Program-made: the position numbers and the translations under genes | DNA from: Acidobacteriota bacterium | GTDB taxonomy: Bacteria; Acidobacteriota; UBA6911; JACQSX01 | Reading direction: 5' to 3' | Assembly (NCBI GenBank): GCA_016211105.1 | Contig: JACQSX010000007.1 | Coordinates: 1 to 35,779, forward strand | Length of the DNA stretch: 35,779 nucleotides | In this document: one piece after another, positions 1-9,380 of the stretch | Layout: every line of letters begins with the position of its first letter | Numbering within the stretch: position 1 is the first letter of the stretch | Notes under the pieces: generated by a model | Seen by the model: only the letters and a program-made list of their open reading frames with translations | What the model was told of the DNA's origin: nothing | Databases searched by the model: none

Positions 1-95
1 ACAGCACGCACTACTGGCTACTTTCCGTCTACATCCCAGCTTTCAAAGCTATACTACCGCCGCAGCAGCATGAAAAATGTATAAACTCCAGAGAG
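1..95. repeat. Left copy of a 95-bp perfect inverted repeat
   Basis: Bases 1-95 are the exact reverse complement of 35636-35730: base i pairs with base 35731-i, and the first mismatch is at base 96. The repeat starts at the first base of the window and runs into a diverged copy of the palindromic REP at 91-117. It contains the small palindrome AGCTTTCAAAGCT. No gene is seen in it. It is probably a copy of a dispersed element that continues beyond the window, or an assembly boundary inside a repeat. Confidence 0.9.
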
Positions 96-117
96 GCGCG
101 ACATGTCGCGTCTCTAC
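91..117. repeat. Diverged REP-like palindrome
   Basis: A hairpin with arms GAGAGGCGCGACAT and ATGTCGCGTCTCT, palindromic apart from one G-T pair. The outer arm (GAGA...TCTCTACC) matches the REP family found at 25.4-35.7 kb, but the centre differs. It sits at the inner end of the 95-bp inverted repeat, just as the REP at 35613-35640 sits at the inner end of the other copy. Confidence 0.6.
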
Positions 118-136
118 CGTGCTACCGATTCCGGTG

Positions 137-784
137 TTACCGTTCCCTCGCCACCTGTTCGTAGTCGGCCAACAAGTGAAGATACACCTGTTTGACTTGT
201 TGTTGGGTATCGCAGTACTTACCGGAAGTATCGATGAGATAGTCGCCATATTTGACTTTTTCCAAGATCGGCATCTGCCTACGGATCCGCAACGCCGCCT
301 CGTCCGGACTCAGGCTATCACGCGCCACCAAGCGGGCAAGCTGCAGCTCCGGTGAACAAAACACCACTACGATCTTGTCGTAACGCTTGTAACTCCCTGT
401 CTCGATCAGCAGCGCAGCATCGACGATCACAATGAAAGGGCGCTTACGCCCGCGAGATTGCAGTTGCGTCAATTCCCTTTCTTCCTCCTCAAAGACCCTT
501 GGATGAACAATTGCATTCAACTTCTTTAACTTCGTTTCGTCGGGGAACACAATCTGCGCGAGCTTCTTTCGGTCAATTTCACAATTCGAGTTCAAAATTC
601 CCTCTCCAAATTCTTGCAACAGTTCCTGATAGGCGGGTTGATCTTTTTCAATCACGCGGTGCGCTAGCTGATCCGCGTCGAGGGTATAAGCTCCCTGGCG
701 CTTGAATTCGGCAAGCGCATGACTCTTTCCCGTGGCGAATCCCCCGGTCAAACCAACTCTGAGCATCGGAACATTTTCGGACAT
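137..784 (-). CDS. coaE: Dephospho-CoA kinase
   Basis: Phosphorylates the 3'-hydroxyl of the ribose of dephospho-CoA with ATP, the last step of coenzyme A synthesis, in the cytosol. The 215-residue product has the P-loop GGFATGKS at residues 14-21 and the LDADQLAH motif just after it (D36, D38), which is the acceptor and catalytic region of the family. A later stretch, NAIVHPRVF, and IVDAALLIETG match the family's HP and lid-side motifs. The reading frame is open upstream to 859, but the family normally begins a few residues before the P-loop. ATG at 784 has a weak GAGAAG ribosome site, while ATG at 766 has none, so 784 is preferred. It is transcribed away from the flippase-like gene at 907, with about 120 bp between them. 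Length is normal for the family. Confidence 0.93.
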   Translation of the reverse strand: MSENVPMLRVGLTGGFATGKSHALAEFKRQGAYTLDADQLAHRVIEKDQPAYQELLQEFGEGILNSNCEIDRKKLAQIVFPDETKLKKLNAIVHPRVFEEEERELTQLQSRGRKRPFIVIVDAALLIETGSYKRYDKIVVVFCSPELQLARLVARDSLSPDEAALRIRRQMPILEKVKYGDYLIDTSGKYCDTQQQVKQVYLHLLADYEQVARER

Positions 785-906
785 GGCCGTCTTCTCAGAA
801 AGAGGAAAAAACCCGCAAACGCCAAAGTATTTTTGAATACCGGACCAAAACAAGCGCAAACGACAGTTGACACTCCCGTTTGGCTCAGCTACTTTACTGC
901 TTTTCC

Positions 907-1887
907 ATGAGACACCGACTCTTGTTTCTGACCAAAATCGTTGTTACCCTGCTGCTATTGTTTTTTCTTTACTCCAAAATCGACTGGCCTGAGTTCGGCA
1001 AGATCTTGCATCAGGCAAATTTTCTTTGGATCGCGGTTGCTCTAGGCATTCATTACGTGACCTATTTCTGGAGTGCAGGCCGGTGGAAAATCATCCTTGA
1101 AAACTTCAAGATCCACGCCCCCTTTGGAAAATTGGTGCGAATCACTTTCATTGGCGGTTTCTTTAGTCTATTTTTGCCCTCGATGGTAGGAGGAGATTTT
1201 TTCCGGGCCTATTATTTAGCGCAAGACCGAAAACAACGGCTTACGACCACGCTCACTTCTACCATTCTGGACCGCAGCGCGGGCTTTCTAGCATTGCTCG
1301 CCATCGGAACCGTATTTGCAGCTATTCGATCGGTGTCGGTACAGGGGTTTCCCATCTTTCCCAGTGTCGCCAGTGCAACGGGACTGTTCATTCTGGCCAA
1401 CTTAATGATCTTTAACCAGTCTCTGCATCGATGGTTGGATCGCTTTCTGCGAGGCCGAGGGATGACCCGTTCCGTGGAAAGATTGGATGCCATTGCCGGG
1501 GGGTTAGCGACCCTGAGCAGAAATCCGGCTGCATTGTGCAAGTCCCTACTAATTTCGTTCGCAGTTCAATTCATGGTCGTCCTTATTGTCTGGTCGGTCA
1601 GCTTGGCCTTGCACACCCAGATCCCTTTTATTTACTTTCTCATTTTTGTTCCGATCATTACCATCGTTACCATGGTTCCTCTCACCCTCAATGGTATCGG
1701 GTTGCGGGAAGGGAGCTTCTATCTGCTGTTTTCCCAAGTTGGGATGTCGCGAGAAGCATGTATTTCCATGGGGCTCCTCTACTACCTGGTACTGGTACTT
1801 ACCGCTCTTCCCGGCGGCCTCCTTTATTCACTGTACAAGAAACAGGACCACCTGGACGAATCCCTGCATCGAATGGAGACCGCATGA
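907..1887 (+). CDS. Lysylphosphatidylglycerol synthase TM-like (UPF0104) membrane protein
   Basis: A 326-residue polytopic inner-membrane protein with about eight hydrophobic segments. The first is at residues 5-20 and the others are spread along the chain. It resembles the flippase half of MprF and the YbhN/AglD-like proteins, recognisable from FIGGFFSLFLPSMVGGDFFRAYYLA and the C-terminal NGIGLREGSFYLLFSQVGMS region. Members of this family are thought to move lipid-linked substrates, but the substrate here is unknown. ATG at 907 is chosen because MRHRLLFLTK directly precedes the first membrane segment; an upstream in-frame start at 880 is possible. The last bases overlap the next start codon as ATGA, so this gene and the sugar epimerase are probably co-translated, which would fit a role in glycolipid or polysaccharide export. 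Confidence 0.8.
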   Translation: MRHRLLFLTKIVVTLLLLFFLYSKIDWPEFGKILHQANFLWIAVALGIHYVTYFWSAGRWKIILENFKIHAPFGKLVRITFIGGFFSLFLPSMVGGDFFRAYYLAQDRKQRLTTTLTSTILDRSAGFLALLAIGTVFAAIRSVSVQGFPIFPSVASATGLFILANLMIFNQSLHRWLDRFLRGRGMTRSVERLDAIAGGLATLSRNPAALCKSLLISFAVQFMVVLIVWSVSLALHTQIPFIYFLIFVPIITIVTMVPLTLNGIGLREGSFYLLFSQVGMSREACISMGLLYYLVLVLTALPGGLLYSLYKKQDHLDESLHRMETA

Positions 1888-2843
1888 GGATACTACTAAC
1901 GGGAGGCGCCGGCTTTATCGGATCCCACATAGCGGAGCGATTGCTGGCACGTGGCGATCAACTAGCAATTGTGGACAATCTTAACCCTTTTTATGATCCT
2001 GCCATCAAGAAGAGCAACCTCCAGACGATCCGTTCCATGCGTAATTTCGAATTCTACGAAGATGACATTTTGGACCGGAAAGCTATGGAGGCTGCGTTCC
2101 GGCAAGTAAGGCCGGATAAGGTCATCCACCTGGCTGCTTCTGTTGGCGTGCGCCCATCGTTGGAGAATCCTGGCGCATACACGGAGGTAAATATGACCGG
2201 AACCGCGTTGCTTCTGGAGTTGGCGCGCCGATATGAGGTCCAAAATTTCCTGTTCAGTTCTTCATCGTCCGTCTATGGCCTCAGCAGTAAGCTCCCGTTC
2301 CAGGAGAACGACCCAGTCGAGAAGCCAATTTCACCCTACGCAGCCACAAAACGAGGCGGCGAACTGCTTTGTTACAGCTATCACCACAACTACGGCATGA
2401 ACATCTGCTGCCTTCGCTTCTTTACTGTATATGGTCCCCGCCAGAGGCCAGATATGGCGATTCACAGGTTTGCCCGGTTGATCATACAGCGAAAACTGTT
2501 GCCGGTCTATGCCCGAGGGGAGTCGGAGCGGGACTATACCTATGTCGCCGATATCGTGGACGGACTGGTGGCGGCATTGGACGCAAATTTCGGATTTGAG
2601 ATTTTCAATCTAGGAAGCAACCAACCGGTAAAGTTGATGGGATTGATCAACTTGTTGGAAAAAGCCTTGGGGATATCCGCGCAACTGCAGGAGTGCGGGG
2701 TTCAGTGCGGAGACGTCCCCATTACCCACGCTGACATTTCCAAGGCTCGGACAATGTTAAATTTCCAACCTCAATTCACAATTGGTCAGGGAATCGACCG
2801 TTTTGTCGAATGGTTCCAAAAGGAGTACAAAGTGGCAGTTTAA
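1884..2843 (+). CDS. NAD-dependent UDP-sugar epimerase (UDP-glucuronate 4-epimerase-like)
   Basis: An extended short-chain dehydrogenase of 319 residues, expected to interconvert nucleotide sugars in the cytosol. The NAD-binding GGAGFIG motif is at residues 7-13. The catalytic region reads SSSSSVYG followed by SPYAATKRGGELLCYSYHH, giving the Ser/Tyr-x3-Lys triad. The Tyr-to-His stretch and the downstream RFFTVYGPRQRPDMA are closest to UDP-glucuronate 4-epimerases, which make UDP-galacturonate; other epimerases or dehydratases of the same family cannot be excluded. The start codon overlaps the stop of the preceding membrane protein (ATGA). The reading frame extends upstream of 1884, but that part is a shadow of the membrane protein gene. 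Product length is typical. Confidence 0.85.
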   Translation: MRILLTGGAGFIGSHIAERLLARGDQLAIVDNLNPFYDPAIKKSNLQTIRSMRNFEFYEDDILDRKAMEAAFRQVRPDKVIHLAASVGVRPSLENPGAYTEVNMTGTALLLELARRYEVQNFLFSSSSSVYGLSSKLPFQENDPVEKPISPYAATKRGGELLCYSYHHNYGMNICCLRFFTVYGPRQRPDMAIHRFARLIIQRKLLPVYARGESERDYTYVADIVDGLVAALDANFGFEIFNLGSNQPVKLMGLINLLEKALGISAQLQECGVQCGDVPITHADISKARTMLNFQPQFTIGQGIDRFVEWFQKEYKVAV

Positions 2844-2882
2844 AGTCCTGGCATGGACCTTAGCTGCCTAGGAGATGCAACC

Positions 2883-3872
2883 TCATGGAATCAGCCGCAC
2901 AACCGCAATCTTGTTCTCCTTTTCGAGGCTGACGTAAGCGAGCGTTCCGTCGCGGCTGAAAGTGATGTCGTTCGGGCTCTTACCCACTTTGATCTTAACC
3001 ACGCCGGACAAATCTTCATCAAGAACCGAAATCGTTCCGTCGCCTCGATCCGCCGTCACCACCCAACCTCGGGGATGGACGGCGATGCCAAAAGGCCGGG
3101 CCCCTACCGCCACCCGGCGTACCTCCTTGAGTGTACGCGCATCCATCAACGCCAGTTGCGATCCGTTGGCTCCGGCTACATACAGCCACTGACCGTTGGC
3201 TGACAACGCCAACCCGTCAGGATTTTCAATACATGGATACTCGGTGGTTCTGTAGTTCTGAAGCTCGAGTCGTGTGATGGAATTTGACCCGCCATTGGCC
3301 ACGTACACAACGTCGCCGTCGCGATTGATCACAACTGCGACCGGCCGAATTCCCACGTCGACGCTCTTCAGTACCTCATGGCTCTGCGTGTCAATGATGT
3401 CAACATGGCCGATCCTACTCCTGCCCCAGTTGGCAACAAACGCGCGGTTTCCTCCCGGCGCGATCCCAATCGCGACAGGCTGTCCCCCCACCTTAATGCT
3501 GTCGGAGGCCCTCACGTCTTTCGTGGAGACCACCGTTACCTGACCGCCCCGGAAATTTACGACGAAAAGCTTATCGCCATCGCCAGCCAAGCTCAGCGCC
3601 AGATCAATTGGCTCCGGCCCTCCGTAAATCAGCTCCATATTCGCTTTCGGGTCTGAAAGATCCAGCATGCCAATTTCATCGGAGGCAAAGTTGGCCACAA
3701 ATAAGCGCCTTCCATCCGGACTGACCTGCAGTCCGTAAGGTGCTTTCCCCGACTTAATCGGCTTGAGCAATTCCAGACGAGGCAAAGACGCTGCAAATAT
3801 CACCGAGGGGGTAAGAATCATCCAAGCCAGGACAATCAAACATCGGACGGTGAATAACGGACGGCGAGTCAT
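2883..3872 (-). CDS. Secreted YncE/YVTN-type beta-propeller protein
   Basis: A 329-residue protein with an N-terminal signal peptide (basic MTRR, hydrophobic CLIVLAWMILTPSVIFAA, cleavage near residue 28). It carries about seven propeller repeats of the YVTN type, seen as recurring segments such as RLFVANFASDEIGML, KLFVVNFRGGQVTVV, RAFVANWGRSRIGHVDI, VVYVANGGSNSITRL and LAYVSLEKENKIAVV. Proteins of this fold are exported surface or periplasmic proteins; some bind metals or partners, and no catalytic activity can be read here. It lies 6 bp after folD on the same strand and is probably transcribed with it. It converges on the epimerase gene, with 39 bp between the two stops. Confidence 0.8.
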   Translation of the reverse strand: MTRRPLFTVRCLIVLAWMILTPSVIFAASLPRLELLKPIKSGKAPYGLQVSPDGRRLFVANFASDEIGMLDLSDPKANMELIYGGPEPIDLALSLAGDGDKLFVVNFRGGQVTVVSTKDVRASDSIKVGGQPVAIGIAPGGNRAFVANWGRSRIGHVDIIDTQSHEVLKSVDVGIRPVAVVINRDGDVVYVANGGSNSITRLELQNYRTTEYPCIENPDGLALSANGQWLYVAGANGSQLALMDARTLKEVRRVAVGARPFGIAVHPRGWVVTADRGDGTISVLDEDLSGVVKIKVGKSPNDITFSRDGTLAYVSLEKENKIAVVRLIP

Positions 3873-3878
3873 TCGACC

Positions 3879-4793
3879 TCAGAACCAGCCTCTCCTCAGC
3901 ATCGCTGCCTGCACTGTGTTGGCCATCAACATGGCGATCGTCAATGGCCCAACGCCTCCCGGCACCGGTGTATAAGCAGAGACCACGGCGTAACACTGCG
4001 GATGAACGTCCCCGATAAGAACGGAACCTCTGGCCCGAAAATTGTCCATGCGAGCACTGCCAGCAAAAAATTTCTCGGCTTGCAACTCATCACTGATGCG
4101 ATTAATCCCCACATCCACCAACACAGCGCCAGACTTCACAAAGTCGGGTGTCACAAAGCCGGGTCTTCCCATTGCGGCACAGAGCAGATCCGCACGCCGG
4201 CACACCCCCGGCAAGTCGACCGTCTTAGAATGACAAATCGTCACCGTAGCGCTCTCATGCAGTAGCAACAACGCCAGGGGTTTTCCCACAATATCGCTGC
4301 GTCCGATCACGACCGCCTCTTTACCGCGCACCTCAATTCGCTCGCGCTTTAACAATTCCATGATTCCGGCCGGCGTGCAGGGGCGCAAACCAGGAAGATT
4401 GGCGCAAAGTCTTCCCACATTTTCGGGATGGAAACCATCGACGTCTTTTTGGGGATCCACTGCATCCAAAATCAAACGTGTTTCGATCTGCGATGGTAAA
4501 GGAAGCTGGACCAAAATGCCGTCGATTCCATCGTCGTGATTCAGGATCCGGATCTGATCCAGGAGCTCGGCGGTCGATATCGCCACTGGAAAATCCAATC
4601 TTCTAGAGTAAATGCCGAGTTCGGCACAGGTTTGAACCTTGTTTTTCACATAGACTGCGCTGGCGGGATTGTCGCCCACCAGCACAGCAGCGAGGCCCGG
4701 TTGGATGCCGCGCCGTTTTAAGTTCGCCGCACGCGCTGCGATTTCCGACTTGATCTGCCGGCTGACGGCAGTTCCATCCAGGATGCGAGACAT
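3879..4793 (-). CDS. folD: Bifunctional methylenetetrahydrofolate dehydrogenase/cyclohydrolase FolD
   Basis: Catalyses NADP-dependent oxidation of 5,10-methylene-THF and hydrolysis of the methenyl product to 10-formyl-THF, in cytosolic one-carbon metabolism. Family signatures are all present in the 304-residue product: VGDNPASAVYVKNK (catalytic Lys in YVKNK near residue 51), DGILVQLPLP, KDVDGFHPENVGRL, PCTPAGIMELL, the nucleotide-binding GRSDIVGKPLA and the C-terminal TPVPGGVGPLTIAML. The C-terminal half has a slightly longer segment than usual before the VPGGVGP motif. ATG at 4793 gives the standard N-terminus (MSRILDGTAVSRQIK). No clear Shine-Dalgarno sequence is seen. Confidence 0.97.
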   Translation of the reverse strand: MSRILDGTAVSRQIKSEIAARAANLKRRGIQPGLAAVLVGDNPASAVYVKNKVQTCAELGIYSRRLDFPVAISTAELLDQIRILNHDDGIDGILVQLPLPSQIETRLILDAVDPQKDVDGFHPENVGRLCANLPGLRPCTPAGIMELLKRERIEVRGKEAVVIGRSDIVGKPLALLLLHESATVTICHSKTVDLPGVCRRADLLCAAMGRPGFVTPDFVKSGAVLVDVGINRISDELQAEKFFAGSARMDNFRARGSVLIGDVHPQCYAVVSAYTPVPGGVGPLTIAMLMANTVQAAMLRRGWF

Positions 4794-4850
4794 CGTTTAT
4801 CAAAAAATACATATGTTAGCACATGGATCCCCGCGAACTGGGTTGAACGA

Positions 4851-4976
4851 GTGAGCGATCAAGAAAAATCGGCGATGACCCGTGGCAGGCGGCGCAGACC
4901 AAATCAGCCGACCAAGAGGGTGACCACTTTTGATGAATCGGAACGGGAGTTTGTTGACGTAAGATGGAACCGATGA
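4851..4976 (+). CDS. Possible small basic protein upstream of the lytic transglycosylase
   Basis: A 41-codon frame starting at GTG 4851, or 33 residues from ATG 4875. It has an Arg-rich segment (TRGRRRRPNQPTKR) followed by an acidic one (FDESEREFVDV). It is tentative. The reason to list it is that its TGA overlaps the preferred ATG of the transglycosylase gene as ATGA at 4973-4976, which is the coupling seen between many genes in this window. There is no good ribosome site and I recognise no family. The alternative is that it is chance open sequence in a leader. Confidence 0.28.
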   Translation: MSDQEKSAMTRGRRRRPNQPTKRVTTFDESEREFVDVRWNR

Positions 4977-7300
4977 AAATCGCTTGTCTTTTCTTTTCCT
5001 GTGTTTTTATCCAATGGTTGTCGCCGGCAGCACTTGCTCGCCGGCAGGCCCCGATCGACCCCGCTTCCTCTGATTCGTGGAGGCAGATTCTACAAGGTAA
5101 GAAAGCCGGAAATTGGACATCCGTCCTGGAACAGTTGGAAGCTCTTCAGCAGTCCGATCCTGAGAGCTACCGACTTCGTCAGGCGGACTTCCTTGCCGCC
5201 ACGGCATTGGAGAAGCTAAATCGGTACCGAGAGGCCAGTCAAATTTTGGGTAGGTTTCTAAAGGAAAATCCAATCCTTCGACCTTTGGTGCTACGGCGTT
5301 TATTTGAGCTTTCCAGAGAACAGCGCCACAACGAGGAAGCGTTGCAGTGGCTGCAGCAGTACAAAGCTGACAGTTCAGCGCTCGTCGATCTAGACTGGGC
5401 CGACTGGCAACGCGCGCAACTGTTACAAACAACAGATCCTCGTCGCGCGCAGAGGCTTTATCAAAGTCTGGTGCGCCGACGCAGCCGATTTCGGCGCTCG
5501 GCACAACTTCGGTGGAGTGATCTGGAAATCAATCCAGCAAGACAAAAGAGCCTGCGGGAACGCTTGATTTCCGAAAGAGCCAACGATGAGGATGCTTATC
5601 AAGCAGCCAAGAAGCTGGCAAAGAACCTCCCAGCGCTTCGCGAGGGCCAAATTGCGGCCGTTGCCAATGTCCTAATGCTGAACCGGGACCTCACCGAAGT
5701 ACGCCGAGTGGCGCAGTATTTCGTCGACCACTTTACCCGGAGCCCGCGGCTTTCCTTCTTTCATTTTCTCTTGGGTCGCACCTGGATGCTGGATGGGCAG
5801 TTTCCAAAAGCGATCCGAGAGTTCGATGCGAACTACGAGCGCTTTCCAGCAGACCAGTGGGCAATCCAGTCTCGATACTATACCGGCCACGTTTACCTGC
5901 GCATGGAAAGATATCGGGAGGCAGCCGCTGTATACCAGCAGATCATCGAAACGCACCTTGATTCGGAATGGCTGGGCGGCGCCTATGTAAATCAGGTGGG
6001 GGCGCTCCGATCGACGGGACAATCCAGGGAAGCAATTCAAATCGCCCAGGAAGGAACGGAGCGCTTGAAAACATTCCACAAAGCCGAGCTTTACTACATC
6101 CAAGCGAAAATCGTCATGAGCGATTCGCCGGCTGCCGCCGCCAACCTTTTTCTGCAATCACTGCAGGCAGGCGAGCAGGTCGGCTTCCCTCCCGGGCTGG
6201 AAAAAGCGGAATTGCATTACTGGATCGGTCGTTGCAATGAGCAATTGCAAGATTGGACGGCTGCAGCGGCCGCATACCTGGAATCCGCTCTGCAAGACAC
6301 CGGCTACTTTGCCTTCCTGTCACGAGATTCCCTGCGAAACTTACACTCCGCCCATGCGGAAGTGCGGAATTGGTCGGATGGGTTCCTGTCGGAGGCGAAG
6401 GAGGCAAAAGCGGCTAAGAAAATTGAAGAATATCGAAATGCATTGTGGAAGCGCTATTACACTGCGCCAGAGAAAGAAGCAAATGTAGCCCGTGCCGAGC
6501 TGTTGGTCCATCTGGCGCAGGATGCCGCATGGGAGACACTCAATTCTCTTCACCTGTGGCCGGCAGAGCAGATCAACGACGCTGTGCTCGGCCAGGTCTC
6601 CGGCTCGGAACACAGACGCGTCGCCGCCGTCCTGGCCGCTCTCGGTTTTTTTCAAGAGGCGGCCGAAATCCTGTCAAAAGCTAGAGATTTTGCCAGTAAA
6701 TTACAACAGACATGGACGGTCGCCACCTACTATGGACACGCCGATCATTGGGGCGAAGCGCTGGCAGAGGCAAAAGCGTTGGCAGTCCATCTACCTTTCC
6801 CTACTCCAGAATTGATGCCGCCACGGCTGGTGGTTTTTTTCTTGCCGCTCCCGTTTTCCACCCGCACTGCTGAGATTGCATCCATGGCAGAACCGGAATT
6901 AGTGGCTGCGCTTATCTTGCAAGAAAGTCGTTTTCAGCCGGACGCCAAAAGTGCCGCCGGCGCTCGCGGTTTGATGCAATTGCTTTCCTCTACCGCCGAA
7001 GAATTAGCGCACGAAATCGGATTGCCAACCCCCTCGCTGGAGGACTTATATGACTCCGCGCTCTCCGTGAAACTGGGAACGGCATATCTGAATAAGCTTT
7101 TTCAGCGACTTAAATATCCGGAAATGGTGGTAGCCGCTTACAATGGGGGGAGCGACAACGTCCTCCGCTGGAGAAAAACGACCGAGGCGTTTGAAGCTGC
7201 GAGTTTTGTCGCAGATATTGGCTTTCCCGAAACCAAGAGTTATGTCGTGCGAGTCATGGGGAATTACCGACTGTACAAGATTGTTTACAACCAGTCCTGA
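4973..7300 (+). CDS. Soluble lytic murein transglycosylase (Slt-like)
   Basis: Cleaves peptidoglycan glycan strands between MurNAc and GlcNAc with formation of 1,6-anhydroMurNAc, in the periplasm. The 775-residue product has a signal peptide (MKIACLFFSCVFIQWLSPAALA). A long helical superhelix follows, built of TPR-like units (for example WLGGAYVNQVGALRSTGQ and ELYYIQAKIVMSD), up to about residue 620. The C-terminal SLT domain holds the catalytic Glu (E651 in LILQESRF), then GARGLMQL and the AYNGG motif. The start at 4973 is preferred over ATG 4964 because it leads straight into the signal peptide and forms an ATGA overlap with a small upstream frame. Its anhydro-MurNAc product is a different substrate from that of the NamZ/AmgK/MurU route encoded nearby. 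Confidence 0.92.
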   Translation: MKIACLFFSCVFIQWLSPAALARRQAPIDPASSDSWRQILQGKKAGNWTSVLEQLEALQQSDPESYRLRQADFLAATALEKLNRYREASQILGRFLKENPILRPLVLRRLFELSREQRHNEEALQWLQQYKADSSALVDLDWADWQRAQLLQTTDPRRAQRLYQSLVRRRSRFRRSAQLRWSDLEINPARQKSLRERLISERANDEDAYQAAKKLAKNLPALREGQIAAVANVLMLNRDLTEVRRVAQYFVDHFTRSPRLSFFHFLLGRTWMLDGQFPKAIREFDANYERFPADQWAIQSRYYTGHVYLRMERYREAAAVYQQIIETHLDSEWLGGAYVNQVGALRSTGQSREAIQIAQEGTERLKTFHKAELYYIQAKIVMSDSPAAAANLFLQSLQAGEQVGFPPGLEKAELHYWIGRCNEQLQDWTAAAAAYLESALQDTGYFAFLSRDSLRNLHSAHAEVRNWSDGFLSEAKEAKAAKKIEEYRNALWKRYYTAPEKEANVARAELLVHLAQDAAWETLNSLHLWPAEQINDAVLGQVSGSEHRRVAAVLAALGFFQEAAEILSKARDFASKLQQTWTVATYYGHADHWGEALAEAKALAVHLPFPTPELMPPRLVVFFLPLPFSTRTAEIASMAEPELVAALILQESRFQPDAKSAAGARGLMQLLSSTAEELAHEIGLPTPSLEDLYDSALSVKLGTAYLNKLFQRLKYPEMVVAAYNGGSDNVLRWRKTTEAFEAASFVADIGFPETKSYVVRVMGNYRLYKIVYNQS

Positions 7301-7387
7301 TCGCAACTTCGAAGGGACAACCGCTATGTGCGTGAAACCAGGGAAACCCCCGGTTCCAAGAAATGGCGCCGTGGCGCAATCGTCCCC

Positions 7388-8014
7388 ATGAATCAAAATC
7401 TACTTTGGGCGCTACTGCTGGCTTGGGGCGCCGGAGTCAATCTGTACCTCACGTTACTTCTTGCCGGATTGGTGGGGAGAATGCAGTGGATCCGGCTTCC
7501 TCAAGAGCTTGACTTCCTCACAACCACTTGGAGTCTGGCGATTGTGGCGGCTTTGTTCCTGGTTGAATTTGTGGCGGACAAGATCCCTTATGTGGACAGT
7601 TTTTGGGACGCAGTTCACACATTCATCCGTGTCCCCGCGGGAATTTTGCTGGCTCTGGGCGCAGCCTACCAAATACCCGGGCCATCATCGCTCTTTGTGG
7701 CATTAGTTGGTGGATTCATCGCGTTTGGGACTCATGGCGCCAAGTCGACCGTGCGCCTTGCATTAAACAGCACTCCGGAGCCGTTCACCAACTGGTTTGT
7801 CAGTCTGGCAGAGGACGGTTCTGTCGCGGCGGCTTACTGGCTCTTCTTGCACCACCCTCGGATCTTGGTAGTCCTGCTTTTCATCGCGACTGTTGTGGCT
7901 TGGTTCATCGTCTACCTGCTTCGTCGATTTTTCGTAAGGTTGCTTCAATTTCGGCGCCCACGACAGTTGCGACAAGCAAGCTGGAATCCGGGGCCCAAGC
8001 GATATAAATCCTAG
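7388..8014 (+). CDS. DUF4126 family membrane protein
   Basis: A 208-residue integral membrane protein with several hydrophobic segments: LLWALLLAWGAGVNLYLTLLLAGLVG at the N-terminus, a second near LAIVAALFLVEF, and a pair around the SLFVALVGGFIAFGTHGAKS motif and the C-terminal ILVVLLFIATVVAWFIVYLLRRF. The VEFVADKIPYVDSFWDAVHTFIRVPAG segment is typical of DUF4126 proteins, whose function is unknown. ATG at 7388 starts immediately before the first membrane helix; an in-frame GTG at 7328 would add an unlikely hydrophilic extension. It lies 87 bp after the transglycosylase on the same strand and converges on asnS. Confidence 0.75.
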   Translation: MNQNLLWALLLAWGAGVNLYLTLLLAGLVGRMQWIRLPQELDFLTTTWSLAIVAALFLVEFVADKIPYVDSFWDAVHTFIRVPAGILLALGAAYQIPGPSSLFVALVGGFIAFGTHGAKSTVRLALNSTPEPFTNWFVSLAEDGSVAAAYWLFLHHPRILVVLLFIATVVAWFIVYLLRRFFVRLLQFRRPRQLRQASWNPGPKRYKS

Positions 8015-8087
8015 TCTCTGATATACCAACTTTTCGAAAGGGTGACAGAGGCCCCCAGCCTGACAGGTCCTGGGATGGTTCGACGAT

Positions 8088-9380
8088 TTACGGATAGATC
8101 TTGTACAACATCCTGGGGAAAGGAATGGTTTCTCTGACATGCTCGATTCCACATACCCATGCCACGACGCGCTCAATTCCCATGCCAAAGCCTCCGTGAG
8201 GAGTTGCCCCGTACTTTCTCAAGTCCACATACCAGCGGAAAGCTTCCTCAGGAAGATGATGCTCGGCGATGCGCTGCCTCAGCAGCGATTCCTCGTGAAC
8301 GCGCTGGCCGCCGCCGATGATTTCTCCGTATCCTTCCGGGGCCAGCACATCCACACACAGCGCCACTTCAGGACGGGAGGCGTCCGGCTGCATATAAAAG
8401 GCCTTCACCGAAGTGGGATATCGGTGCACCATCACCGGCCGATCGTGCATCAGGGACAGCATGGTTTCATCGGCCGCTCCAAAATCGTCACCCCATTCAA
8501 TCCCAGAACCGCTTTCCCTCAAGGTCTTCACCGCCTCATCATAGCTGAGCCTGGGGAAAGGACTTCGAACCTGCTCCAATTTTGCGATATCCCGCTCTAT
8601 CACCTTCAGATCTTCTTGCCGGTTTTCCAACACCCGCTGCACGACAAAAACCACCAGGTTCTCCGCAAGCTGCATCACCTCTTCCAACTCGGCAAAACAA
8701 ACTTCCGGTTCCACCATCCAGAATTCCATCAAATGGCGTCGTGTCTTGGATTTCTCCGCGCGGAACGTGGGACCGAAGCAATAACTTTTTCCAAAGGCAG
8801 CGGCCGTAGCCTCGTTATAAAGCTGGCCGCTTTGCGTAAGATACGCCTTCTGATCAAAGTACTGCGTTTCAAAAAGGGTGGTGGTCCCTTCGCACGCGGC
8901 GGGCGTAAAGATCGGCGTGTCGACAAGCGTGAAGCCACGAGAATCAAAAAAATCGCGACACGCCTTAATGATTTCATGCCGTACTCTTAAGATGGAATGC
9001 TGCCTCGAGGAGCGGAGCCAGAGATGGCGATGTTCCATCAAGAAAGCGGTGCCATGTTCCTTCGGAGTAATCGGGTAGTCCTTCGTGATCTGCACCACTT
9101 CCAATCCCGTCACACTGATCTCATACCCTCCTGGCGCTCGCTCTTCTTTTTTCACCTCGCCAGTTACCTTCAACGAGGATTCCTGTGTAAGCGAATCGGC
9201 TAATTCGAAGAGCTCAGGGGAAACGGCGCCCTTGAAGAGAACACACTGCGCCAGTCCAGCGCCGTCGCGGACAATCAAGAACAGCAGCTTTCCACTAGAG
9301 CGCTTGCTGTAAAGCCATCCCCGGACTGTGACGGTTTCACCTACATGGTTTTGTAGGTCGTCTACATAGACGCTTCGCAT
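8088..9380 (-). CDS. asnS: Asparaginyl-tRNA synthetase
   Basis: Attaches Asn to tRNA-Asn in the cytosol. The 430-residue product has the N-terminal OB-fold anticodon-binding domain ([24 protein letters not shown], about residues 17-40). The class II catalytic core follows: motif 2 as [21 protein letters not shown] and motif 3 as [16 protein letters not shown]. The [11 protein letters not shown] segment and the absence of the larger insertion of AspRS point to AsnS rather than AspRS. The start ATG overlaps the stop of the upstream kinase gene by one base (TGATG), so the two are probably co-translated. Having asnS means that tRNA-Asn need not be made by amidation. Length is normal. Confidence 0.95.
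   Translation of the reverse strand: MRSVYVDDLQNHVGETVTVRGWLYSKRSSGKLLFLIVRDGAGLAQCVLFKGAVSPELFELADSLTQESSLKVTGEVKKEERAPGGYEISVTGLEVVQITKDYPITPKEHGTAFLMEHRHLWLRSSRQHSILRVRHEIIKACRDFFDSRGFTLVDTPIFTPAACEGTTTLFETQYFDQKAYLTQSGQLYNEATAAAFGKSYCFGPTFRAEKSKTRRHLMEFWMVEPEVCFAELEEVMQLAENLVVFVVQRVLENRQEDLKVIERDIAKLEQVRSPFPRLSYDEAVKTLRESGSGIEWGDDFGAADETMLSLMHDRPVMVHRYPTSVKAFYMQPDASRPEVALCVDVLAPEGYGEIIGGGQRVHEESLLRQRIAEHHLPEEAFRWYVDLRKYGATPHGGFGMGIERVVAWVCGIEHVRETIPFPRMLYKIYP

Noticed and set aside
137..859. Longer CoaE start at 859
   Set aside because: The added 25 residues are not part of the family and reach into the divergent promoter region.
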